Under the pieces are notes generated by a model. The model ran no database searches. It saw nothing but the letters and a program-made list of their open reading frames with translations, and was not told the DNA's origin. From contig PKTB01000006.1 in the NCBI GenBank assembly GCA_002869385.1, positions 1-64,000 on the forward strand: DNA of 64,000 nucleotides, written 5' to 3'. Shown here one piece after another: positions 42,347 to 49,626 of this stretch (position 1 is the stretch's first letter; each line of letters opens with the position of its first letter). The position numbers and the translations under genes were made by a program. The stretch comes from Marinilabiliales bacterium. Its GTDB lineage: Bacteria > Bacteroidota > Bacteroidia > Bacteroidales > ML635J-15.

Positions 42347-43114
42347 CTAAAAGTCTTCATTTACACCAACACCAAATAATGCAAAATCATATTTAACCGG
42401 GTCTTTTGAGTCAAACTCTTTAAGTCGGGATGTTAATTCTTCCACAGCTTTCCAGTCATTTTGATTCCTTTCCAAAAGGCCTATCATTCTTGATATTCTT
42501 CCAGTGTGAACGTCCAAAGGCAAGTACAAATCCGACATGCTTATTCTGTCCCATATACCAAAATCGACTCCTTTTTTGTCTCTGCGAACCATCCACCTCA
42601 AATACATATTCAATCTCTTAGCTGCTGAGCCTTTGGCAACATTCGCGACATGTCTTCTTGTTCTATCCTGATGTGGTATTGAGAAAAACTCCCGATAAAA
42701 AGCACATAGTCCATCGTAAACACATTGTTCTTTAACAAAAACATCCTCAATAGACTTATACTTTAAATAAATATTACGTAAGGAGGTGATAAAAAACTTC
42801 AAATCCTCTCCATTAAAAGTTCTGTGAACAGCTTTATCAAATCTTTTAAGATCACTTTTCGAATGATTCATTACAAATTCATAAGGAGAACTATCCATTA
42901 ATGCCATAAAGTGATTTGCATTATTAATAATAGACTTTCTCTGCCCCCAAGCAATGGTTGCTGAAATTAAACCACTAATTTCAATATCCTGCCTTCTGGA
43001 AAATTTATGTGGGATTGATATAGGATCTGTTTCAATAAAACTAGGGGAGTCAAATTTTAAATATTTTTCCTCCAAATATTCAAATAATTCCTTATCGGAA
43101 AGTGTTTTGGTCAT
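42347..43114 (-). CDS. TIGR02757 family protein
   Basis: 255 residues, matching the conserved single-domain family TIGR02757, common in Bacteroidota: SIPHKFSRRQDIEISGLISATIAWGQR, FKFITSLRNIYLKY-like segment, GSAAKRLNMYLRWMVRRD, GVDFGIWD, LPLDVHTGRISR, DPVKYDFALFGVG. The fold resembles helix-hairpin-helix DNA glycosylases, but the activity is not established. It is the first gene of the pair with trmN6. Confidence 0.9.
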   Translation of the reverse strand: MTKTLSDKELFEYLEEKYLKFDSPSFIETDPISIPHKFSRRQDIEISGLISATIAWGQRKSIINNANHFMALMDSSPYEFVMNHSKSDLKRFDKAVHRTFNGEDLKFFITSLRNIYLKYKSIEDVFVKEQCVYDGLCAFYREFFSIPHQDRTRRHVANVAKGSAAKRLNMYLRWMVRRDKKGVDFGIWDRISMSDLYLPLDVHTGRISRMIGLLERNQNDWKAVEELTSRLKEFDSKDPVKYDFALFGVGVNEDF

Positions 43115-43393
43115 AGATTAACAATTATTAAGTTCGAAAATAAGAACTTTTTCTTACTTAATAAACTTATATTTAACTAATTATTACAAAATAGATATTT
43201 TCGTAAGTATTTATTGTTATGAGAAGCAATTATATATCATATAGCATGAGTGATGTAGCGCCTAAACAAACGCATTACTCTATTCTCCAAACAACTTATT
43301 GTTAGTATATAGCTACTAATTTTTTAGCTTTCACTCTATTAAATAAATTCCATTTTCCCTGATATTCTCATAAGTATTTATTTAATTTGCAAA

Positions 43394-44029
43394 ATGTTTT
43401 TGGATATAGTATGGAAAGGAATATTAATCGGGCTTTCAGCTTCAATTCCCTTGGGACCAATTGGAGTATTATGTATCCAACGAACTCTAAACAAAGGTAG
43501 AAGAGCAGGATTTATCAGTGGTTTAGGCGCTGCTGCTGCTGATGGTTTTTATGCAGTAATCGCTGGATTTTCAGTTAGTATCGTTATAAATTATCTCACA
43601 GAATATCAATTATATATAAGAATTGTAGGAAGTATAATATTGTTTATTCTTGGTTATAACCTAATGACATCCAACCCAGCCGTTCAACTTCGGAAACAAC
43701 TTAAAAAGAAACGAAAAGGACTGTTTGGTGATTTTATATCGATATTTGCTTTAACACTTTCAAATCAGATAACAGTTTTCGTCTTTGTTGCTGTTTTTGC
43801 TGGTTTTAACGTAGTTGACAAGACATCTGCAACATTATCAGTTTTAATACTTATAGCGGGTATTCTAACAGGAGCTTCGGCTTGGTGGTTTACACTCTCC
43901 AGCATTGTTAGTATTTTTAAAGAAAAATTTAAATTAAGAAGACTATTAGTAATAAATCGTATTGCCGGAATTTTAGTTATTGCTTTTTGTGGATTTATTA
44001 TTGCAACCCTGTTTTTTGATAAGCTTTAA
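43394..44029 (+). CDS. LysE/RhtB-family amino-acid exporter
   Basis: 211 residues with about six membrane segments (first: ILIGLSASIPLGPIGVLCIQ, with the LysE motif GPIGVLCIQ-x-TL-x-KG-RR-G; then GLGAAAADGFYAVIAGF, IVGSIILFILGYNLM, ITVFVFVAVFAGF, SVLILIAGILTGASAW, IAGILVIAFCGFIIA). Inner-membrane exporter of amino acids or related compounds; substrate unknown. The 279-bp gap 43115-43393 upstream contains no gene that I can see. It converges with the GNAT gene 14 bp downstream. Confidence 0.88.
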   Translation: MFLDIVWKGILIGLSASIPLGPIGVLCIQRTLNKGRRAGFISGLGAAAADGFYAVIAGFSVSIVINYLTEYQLYIRIVGSIILFILGYNLMTSNPAVQLRKQLKKKRKGLFGDFISIFALTLSNQITVFVFVAVFAGFNVVDKTSATLSVLILIAGILTGASAWWFTLSSIVSIFKEKFKLRRLLVINRIAGILVIAFCGFIIATLFFDKL

Positions 44030-44043
44030 CTTAGGTTGTTTTA

Positions 44044-44502
44044 TTAAAACTTTAATATCTGATCATACTCAAAATCACAATTACTCAATTCATTGTCAAT
44101 TCGTGCACCAACTTTTTTATAAAGGTCTATTGCTTTTTTATTCCAATTGATAACTTGCCATCTTAATCTTCTGCAGTTCTCGTCTTTTGCAAGCTTAAAA
44201 ATCTTCTCAAGTAATGCTGTCCCTATTCCCTGACCACGAAATTCCGGCATAATATATAAATCGTCAAGGTAGAGTTATTTTCCAACCCAAGTAAAATAAG
44301 CAAAGAAGTATAAAGCCATTCCAACTACCTTTCCATCTTCTGTTTCTGCAACATAACACCCAAAAAGATCTTTTTCCTGTTTCATAAAGTCAACAGTATT
44401 AAGAACTTTATCCGGAGCTTCTTCAAAAAGAGCTAAATATTTAATGTATTGTAAAATTTGTGGATAGTCTTTTTCTTCAGCCTGTCTTATAATATATTTC
44501 AT
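44044..44502 (-). pseudogene. GNAT acetyltransferase with in-frame TAA
   Basis: One frame of 153 codons with TAA at 44275-44277 (WVGK-stop-LYLDDLYI, where relatives have GKSLYLEDLYV). The N-terminal half reads IIRQAEEKDYPQILQYI ... GKVVGMALYFFAYFTW; the C-terminal half has the acetyl-CoA loop (MPEFRGQGIGTALL, the R/Q-x2-G-x-G/A signature) and RLRWQVINWNKKAIDLYKKVGA. It resembles the diamine/thialysine acetyltransferase group of GNATs. TCA to TAA would be a single change. Confidence 0.87.
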
Positions 44503-44541
44503 GATTTTTTTGAAGCAAAAATAACACTTATAATAATAAAA

Positions 44542-44894
44542 TTAAAGTGTGAGCCAATCTATTGCACTTTCAATACTTGAAAATGGTCTGGATTCATAGT
44601 CTTTATCACCTCTTCTTACCAAAAATGATATAGCGGTATTTTTGGGAGCTACAGAAACTATTGCAATTTTACAATATCAGATGAACTTTTAATTGCATTT
44701 GTAATAATTGCATCACGATAATCAAGCAAAAAACACTTAGTATTTTCAGGAATTATTTTATTATCAAATGCCCATTCCCAAGAGTTAATAATATCCTCAA
44801 TGGCTATATCACCATAATGTAACTTATACATTATTTTTTTCTCAGAATCATATCTTAATGATATATTATCAATACCAGGCACGTTTTGTAGCAA
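44542..44894 (-). pseudogene. Hypothetical small protein broken by a 1-bp frameshift
   Basis: The frame 44894 to about 44670 (LHYGDIAIEDIINSWEWAFD ... FLLDYRDAIITNAIKSSSDIVK) stops soon at 44658. Adding one A to the A-run that reads TTTT at 44667-44670 on the plus strand continues sensibly as IAIVSVAPKNTAISFLVRRGDKDYES ... SAIDWLTL to TAA at 44542. The fold looks like the SpoIIAA-like/STAS alpha-beta type; function unknown. Start is uncertain: TTG at 44894 or GTG at 44882; no ATG is available before Met22. Confidence 0.65.
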
Positions 44895-44981
44895 TTAAAT
44901 ATTATTTTAACAATCGAATTACGCTGTAAATATAAATTATATTCCAACACAAATCAAAATATTTTCATGTTTTTTAAAAAA

Positions 44982-45013
44982 TTTGGTCATTAATATTATA
45001 AATAATATCTTTG
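44982..45013 (+). promoter_or_regulatory. Promoter of the rplY-pth-psd operon
   Basis: A textbook Bacteroidota promoter: TTTG (44982-44985), 20-nt spacer, TATCTTTG (45006-45013). The start site should lie near 45019, giving a leader of about 65 nt. Confidence 0.85.
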
Positions 45014-45040
45014 CAGCCCTATTGTCAAATGTGTGATGGG

Positions 45041-45058
45041 GTTCCGAAGTGTCGGAAC
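45041..45058 (+). promoter_or_regulatory. Leader hairpin upstream of rplY
   Basis: GTTCCGA / TCGGAAC, 7-bp perfect stem with an AGTG loop, inside the 5' leader and not followed by T-run, so not a terminator. A structure for control of the ribosomal-protein gene is possible (inference). Confidence 0.4.
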
Positions 45059-45084
45059 TTAGTAGCACGAAATTTTATAAAAAA

Positions 45085-45723
45085 ATGAAACATTTTGAAG
45101 TAAAAGCTAATTTACGTACAGATTTAGGTAAAAAAGCAACAAAAAAATTAAGAAAAGAGAACAACATTCCATGTGTTATATATGGTAAAGACGAAGTTGT
45201 TCATTTCTACACAGCTCAGAATGCAGTTAGAAAGCTTATCTACACTCCTGCAATAATGTTTGCAGACATTAACATTGATGGTAAAGTGAAACAAGCTACG
45301 ATACAGGAAATCCAATTTCATCCTGTATCAGATCAAATTCTTCATATTGACTTTTACGAAGTTAATGACAAAGCTCCTGTTAAAATTCAGGTTCCAATTA
45401 ATATTGAAGGAAGTTCTCCAGGTGTTAAAGCCGGTGGTAAACTTAAAGCAATCAGCAGAAGAATTACTGTTCAAGCAATGATGGATGATATCCCTGATAC
45501 TTTCACTGTTGATATTTCTGAACTTAATATTGGTGATGCTATCAGAATCAGAGATTTAAAATCAGATAAACTAGAGTTTATTGATCCTAAATCAAATGTT
45601 GTCGTAATTATAGCTTCTGCTAGTGGTGCTCTTGCTGATGAAGAGGATGAAGAAGGTGAAGAAGGTGAAGAAGGTGAAGAAGGTGGAGAAGGCGAAGGCT
45701 CTAGTGAAGAAGCTTCTGAATAA
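45085..45723 (+). CDS. rplY: 50S ribosomal protein L25 / general stress protein Ctc
   Basis: 212 residues from the ATG at 45085 (MKHFEVKANLRTDLGKKATKKLRKEN), the family's normal start; an in-frame upstream GTG lies in the leader hairpin. L25 RNA-binding domain about 1-92 (IPCVIYG, HFYTAQNAVRKLIYTP), then the Ctc-type C-terminal beta domain (VPINIEGSSPGVKAGGKLKAISRRITVQA, PDTFTVDISELNIGDAIRIRDL). The end is a low-complexity acidic tail of EEGEEG repeats. It binds 5S rRNA. First gene of the operon with pth and psd; pth starts 17 bp downstream. Confidence 0.95.
   Translation: MKHFEVKANLRTDLGKKATKKLRKENNIPCVIYGKDEVVHFYTAQNAVRKLIYTPAIMFADINIDGKVKQATIQEIQFHPVSDQILHIDFYEVNDKAPVKIQVPINIEGSSPGVKAGGKLKAISRRITVQAMMDDIPDTFTVDISELNIGDAIRIRDLKSDKLEFIDPKSNVVVIIASASGALADEEDEEGEEGEEGEEGGEGEGSSEEASE
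45649..45693 (+). repeat. 9-bp coding microsatellite in rplY
   Basis: Four perfect GAAGAAGGT units (45649-45684) plus one altered unit, encoding the acidic EEG tail. A unit change keeps the frame, so tail length can vary by slippage without harm. Confidence 0.9.
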
Positions 45724-45740
45724 TATTGTGATACTGAACT

Positions 45741-46301
45741 ATGAAGTATTTAATCATCGGTTTAGGAAACCCGGGGTTAGAATATTATAACACCCGTCAT
45801 AATATTGGTTTTAGAGTGCTGGATTTTCTTGCGGGGAAATCCGGCATTTCTTTTTCAGATAAAAGATATGGTTTTAGAGCAGAATACAAAACAAGAGGTC
45901 GCACTTTGATCCTTGTTAAACCAACCACATTTATGAATTTAAGTGGTAAAGCTGTAAATTACTACCTCCAAAAAGAAAAAGTCCCTCTTGAGAACTTGAT
46001 GATTATTGTTGATGATATCGCCTTGCCTTTCGGCACAATCAGGATTAAATCTAAAGGTGGTAGCGGAGGACATAATGGGCTCCAAAATATTGAGCAAATT
46101 CTAGGTGGTAATTATAACAGGCTGCGCTTTGGAATAGGGAATGAATACCACCAAGGACAACAAGTCAATTATGTTTTGGGCGAATGGGACGAGCAAGAAA
46201 AACAAAACCTATCAAAAAGAATAGAAATTGCTGCCGAAGCAATAGAAAAATTTCCTATATTAGGCATCGAAAGAACTATGAATTATTATAATAATAAATA
46301 A
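45741..46301 (+). CDS. pth: Peptidyl-tRNA hydrolase
   Basis: 186 residues. It cleaves peptidyl-tRNA to recycle stalled tRNAs. Catalytic His20 (YNTRHNIGF) with Asp92 (VDDIALPFG) are in place; also GLGNPG near the start, PTTFMNLSG, and KGGSGGHNGLQNIEQILGG. Full family length. It follows rplY by 17 bp, the usual L25-Pth pairing, and psd starts 3 bp after its stop. Confidence 0.95.
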   Translation: MKYLIIGLGNPGLEYYNTRHNIGFRVLDFLAGKSGISFSDKRYGFRAEYKTRGRTLILVKPTTFMNLSGKAVNYYLQKEKVPLENLMIIVDDIALPFGTIRIKSKGGSGGHNGLQNIEQILGGNYNRLRFGIGNEYHQGQQVNYVLGEWDEQEKQNLSKRIEIAAEAIEKFPILGIERTMNYYNNK

Positions 46302-46304
46302 TTC

Positions 46305-47114
46305 ATGCCGGAAATAACTCATAATAAAAGAACAATGCTAAACATGTATTCAAGAAACGCAGGCAGATTAGCAAATATGAAACGCCCTAGGTTTATTGTT
46401 AATGCTCTTATTCGAACCTTTTCACGAAAGTACTCTATTTCATTAAATGACTACATTATTCCTGAAAATGGGTTTAGAAGTTTTAACGAGTTTTTTACAA
46501 GAAATTTAAAACCCGGATTAAGAGTTATCGAAAATGGGATTGTTTCACCGGTAGATGGGAGTATTTATAGTTATGGTAATATTGAGACAGATACAAATAT
46601 TTTTGTAAAACATAAAAAGTTTCGTGTAAAAGAACTAATAAAATCAGACACTAACATCTTTAAGTCTTTTATCGTTTTATATTTATCCCCGGCTAATTAT
46701 CACAGAGTTCACGCTCCTTTCGACATGAAAATTAACGAAATCTTATACATCCCCGGAACATTGAAATCGGTAAGGGAAAGCAGGGTAATGAAAGCTGAAG
46801 AATTATACTGTAAAAACGAGAGAATTATTCTAAACGGAGATTCGGAATTTGGTAAGTTCTCATTTGTACTTGTTGGTGCTTTAATGGTAGGAAAAATAAA
46901 GTTGTGTTTTACAGACTCTACACAGTCAAACATTAAACGGAGTTGCTGTTCTGTTACGTCATTAGATAACCCATTTATTATAAATAAAGGCGATGAATTA
47001 GTATATTTTGAATTTGGATCGAGCGTAATATTACTACTTGATAATCAAACATTTACTAATATAAATTTTGAAATCAACGAATCAATAAAACTTGGGCAAA
47101 GACTTAATACTTAA
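46305..47114 (+). CDS. psd: Phosphatidylserine decarboxylase proenzyme
   Basis: 269 residues of the PSD family. It makes phosphatidylethanolamine in the inner membrane using a pyruvoyl group produced by self-cleavage. The site is GSS at 238-240 (YFEFGSSVILL; cleavage before Ser239), with partner residues Asp84 (SPVDGS) and His136 (NYHRVHAP). FNEFFTRNLKPG is typical of the longer psd class. Third gene of the rplY operon; it ends 6 bp from the convergent dnaB. Confidence 0.93.
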   Translation: MPEITHNKRTMLNMYSRNAGRLANMKRPRFIVNALIRTFSRKYSISLNDYIIPENGFRSFNEFFTRNLKPGLRVIENGIVSPVDGSIYSYGNIETDTNIFVKHKKFRVKELIKSDTNIFKSFIVLYLSPANYHRVHAPFDMKINEILYIPGTLKSVRESRVMKAEELYCKNERIILNGDSEFGKFSFVLVGALMVGKIKLCFTDSTQSNIKRSCCSVTSLDNPFIINKGDELVYFEFGSSVILLLDNQTFTNINFEINESIKLGQRLNT

Positions 47115-47120
47115 TGATAT

Positions 47121-48656
47121 TTAAAATGGTGTATCACCTCCACTACCGTCACCATCAAAACCGGAATTTATTGGAATATCATCGTTAAAATCCACTTCGC
47201 CTCCATTCATTTTTGATTCAAACTTAACCATATCATCAGAATCTAAACCGGTAATAGAATCTTGTAAGTCCATAAACTTGGCGAATTCCTTCTTAAATTT
47301 CAACCAAACTGATCCGGTTGCTCCGTTACGATGTTTTGCAATGATAAGCTCGGCCAGTCCAAGTAGTGATTGTCCTTCGGAGTCTGTGGTTATTCCATAA
47401 TACTCAGGTCGGTGAATAAACAAAACCATATCAGCATCTTGCTCAATAGCACCTGACTCACGTAAGTCAGAAAGCTGTGGCCTTTTATCTCCTGATCTGG
47501 ATTCAACAGAACGGTTTAACTGAGATAACGCAATGATGGGAACGTTCAACTCTTTTGCAATTGCTTTTAATGATCTTGAAATTGTAGAAACTTCCTGCTC
47601 CCTGTTTCCTTTCATATCTACTCCTGCAGTCATAAGCTGCAAATAGTCAATTATAATAGCACTAATACCACTTGTACGTGCTAATCGACGACACTTTGCC
47701 CTTAATTCAAAAACCGAAATGGCTGGTGTATCATCAATATACATCGGAGCTGTTTCAAGGTTTTTGACTCGAGATTCCAATTGTTGCAATTCATAATCTT
47801 TAAGCTCACCCAATCTGATTTTATCACTTCTAATCTCAACTTCGGCAGAGATAAAACGATTTACCAACTGAAGTGAAGCCATCTCAAGCGAAAATATAGC
47901 AATCGGTTTATTATAGTCAACAGCCATATTTCTTGCCATCGAAAGAACAAATGCCGTTTTACCCATAGATGGACGCGCTGCGACAATAACTAAGTCGGAT
48001 GGTTGCCATACTGAAGTAATTCTGTCAAGTTTTGTAAATCCACTAGGAGTTCCTAAAAGTTGACTTTTGTTCTTTGCTGCTTCTTCAATAGCATTAATTG
48101 CTTGATCAAGAATTGAATTTATCTTTTGTGTTTCACTTTTAATATTTCCTTCCGAAATTTTAAAGATTTCACCTTCAGCAAAATTTATTAATTCTTCAAC
48201 ATCTTCACCAACATCATAAGATCTCTTTTGTATCTCAGCTGATGCTTTTATAAATTCTCTTTGAACATATTTTTGATGTACAATTCGGGCATGAAACTCC
48301 AAATGTGATGCTGTTGCCAATCGATCTGTAAGTTCAGCAAGATAAACCTCTCCACCAACCATTTCAAGCTGGTCTTTAGCCTTCAAATCATGTGCTACAG
48401 TCATTATATCAACCGGTTTATGACTTGTCCCTAAATCTAAAACAGATTGGAAAATTGCCTGATGCGCAGGATCGTAAAAACTCGATGGTCTTAAAATATC
48501 CATCACATTAAAAATGGCATCAGTTTGAATTAAAAGAGCTCCTAAAACAGCTTTTTCAAGATATGGTTCCTGTGGCGGAACCTTTCCAAATACTGCATTT
48601 AAATCATCCAATGAATCTTTCTTCTTTCCTGTTGTTCTCTTTTTCAATTCAGCCAT
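47121..48656 (-). CDS. dnaB: Replicative DNA helicase
   Basis: 511 residues. The N-terminal DnaB domain (about 25-130: VPPQEPYLEKAVLGALL, PSSFYDPAHQAIF) is followed by the RecA-like ATPase with Walker A ARPSMGKTAF (about 226-236), Walker B/H-region IIIDYLQLM, and motif GAIEQDADMVLFIHRPEYYG. It unwinds DNA ahead of the fork. The C-terminal tail is Gly/Asp-rich (DGDGSGGDTPF), common in Bacteroidota DnaB. Complete frame, with its own promoter at 48681-48710. Confidence 0.96.
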   Translation of the reverse strand: MAELKKRTTGKKKDSLDDLNAVFGKVPPQEPYLEKAVLGALLIQTDAIFNVMDILRPSSFYDPAHQAIFQSVLDLGTSHKPVDIMTVAHDLKAKDQLEMVGGEVYLAELTDRLATASHLEFHARIVHQKYVQREFIKASAEIQKRSYDVGEDVEELINFAEGEIFKISEGNIKSETQKINSILDQAINAIEEAAKNKSQLLGTPSGFTKLDRITSVWQPSDLVIVAARPSMGKTAFVLSMARNMAVDYNKPIAIFSLEMASLQLVNRFISAEVEIRSDKIRLGELKDYELQQLESRVKNLETAPMYIDDTPAISVFELRAKCRRLARTSGISAIIIDYLQLMTAGVDMKGNREQEVSTISRSLKAIAKELNVPIIALSQLNRSVESRSGDKRPQLSDLRESGAIEQDADMVLFIHRPEYYGITTDSEGQSLLGLAELIIAKHRNGATGSVWLKFKKEFAKFMDLQDSITGLDSDDMVKFESKMNGGEVDFNDDIPINSGFDGDGSGGDTPF

Positions 48657-48680
48657 TTTTCCCTTTCAATTTTACTTTAT

Positions 48681-48710
48681 CAAAAGTACTAATTCGACAA
48701 TGATTTTCAA
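48681..48710 (-). promoter_or_regulatory. Promoter of dnaB
   Basis: On the minus strand TTG (48708-48710), 19-nt spacer, TACTTTTG (48681-48688), ending about 24 bp before the ATG; a good fit to the phylum consensus. Confidence 0.75.
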
Positions 48711-48826
48711 TTATTTTTAAGGAAAACATCAGCTTTTTTTATTCACATAAGTTATTAAGAATTGGTTAGTATCTTTTTAAATGTTTTAATATTCTGTATA
48801 TCAAATATGTAGTTGATAAAATTCCA

Positions 48827-48834
48827 TAATTTTG
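48827..48834 (+). promoter_or_regulatory. -7 element for lolD
   Basis: TAATTTTG fits TAnnTTTG, about 65 bp before the ATG at 48901; the -33 region has only a weak GTTG. Confidence 0.5.
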
Positions 48835-48900
48835 CATTTTTTATTAACGAATTATATAATTTTTAAATTTGGAAACTTAACTTTACAAAAAATCAATATT

Positions 48901-49554
48901 ATGATCATTGTAGAAGATATTTATAAATCATACGATAAACTCAAGATTCTAAAAGGTATAAGTTTAGATGTAAAAAAATCTGAAATTGTATCAATACTAG
49001 GTGCTTCAGGAGCGGGAAAGACAACACTTCTACAAATTATTGGAACACTATTAAAACCTGATAAAGGAAGAATACTCATTTACAATGTAAATACAGTAGA
49101 ACTTCCTGAAAAAGAACTGGCACGATTCAGAAATGAGCATATTGGATTCGTTTTTCAATTCCACCATCTGCTGCCTGAATTTACAGCTCTGGAAAATGTT
49201 TGTATTCCAGGATTAATTGCTAAAAAGAATAAAACAGATGTTCAGAATAGAGCTTTTGAATTACTCGAAGCTCTAAATATAATAGACAGGAAAGACCATA
49301 AGCCAAATGAACTTTCAGGTGGAGAAAAACAAAGAATTGCTATTGCTCGAGCACTAATAAATAACCCCTCTATAATCCTTGCTGATGAACCTTCCGGAAA
49401 CCTGGATTCAAAAAATGCAAAAGATCTCTACAAAATAATTTTTGATTTACGAAAAGACTTTGAGCAAACATTCATAATTGTGACACACAATGAAGAGCAT
49501 GCTAAACTAACAGATAGATTATTTACTATAAAAGATGGCGTAATAGAATCATAG
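48901..49554 (+). CDS. lolD: ABC transporter ATP-binding protein, LolD-type
   Basis: 217 residues from the ATG at 48901 (MIIVEDIYKSYDKLKILKGISL), which is the family start; an in-frame TTG at 48832 lies in the promoter. Walker A GASGAGKT (34-41), Q-loop FVFQFHHLLPEFTALENV, signature LSGGEKQRIAIARAL, Walker B IILADEPSGNLDS, H-loop IIVTHNEEHA. With its LolC/E-type permease (not in the window) it extracts lipoproteins from the inner membrane. The MacB/FtsE branch cannot be excluded by sequence alone. Confidence 0.85.
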   Translation: MIIVEDIYKSYDKLKILKGISLDVKKSEIVSILGASGAGKTTLLQIIGTLLKPDKGRILIYNVNTVELPEKELARFRNEHIGFVFQFHHLLPEFTALENVCIPGLIAKKNKTDVQNRAFELLEALNIIDRKDHKPNELSGGEKQRIAIARALINNPSIILADEPSGNLDSKNAKDLYKIIFDLRKDFEQTFIIVTHNEEHAKLTDRLFTIKDGVIES

Positions 49555-49626
49555 CTGATAAAAGAACGAATACTAAATTTCTTTTACTTTTTTTTGTAAA
49601 TTGCACAATATCTAAAAACTTCACTT

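Noticed and set aside
43115..43393. Hidden small gene or RNA upstream of the LysE exporter
   Set aside because: AT-rich with no conserved-looking frame, hairpin with T-run, or tRNA fold.
45049..45084. Longer start of rplY at GTG 45049
   Set aside because: It lies inside the leader hairpin and adds residues absent from the family; ATG at 45085 begins the conserved start.
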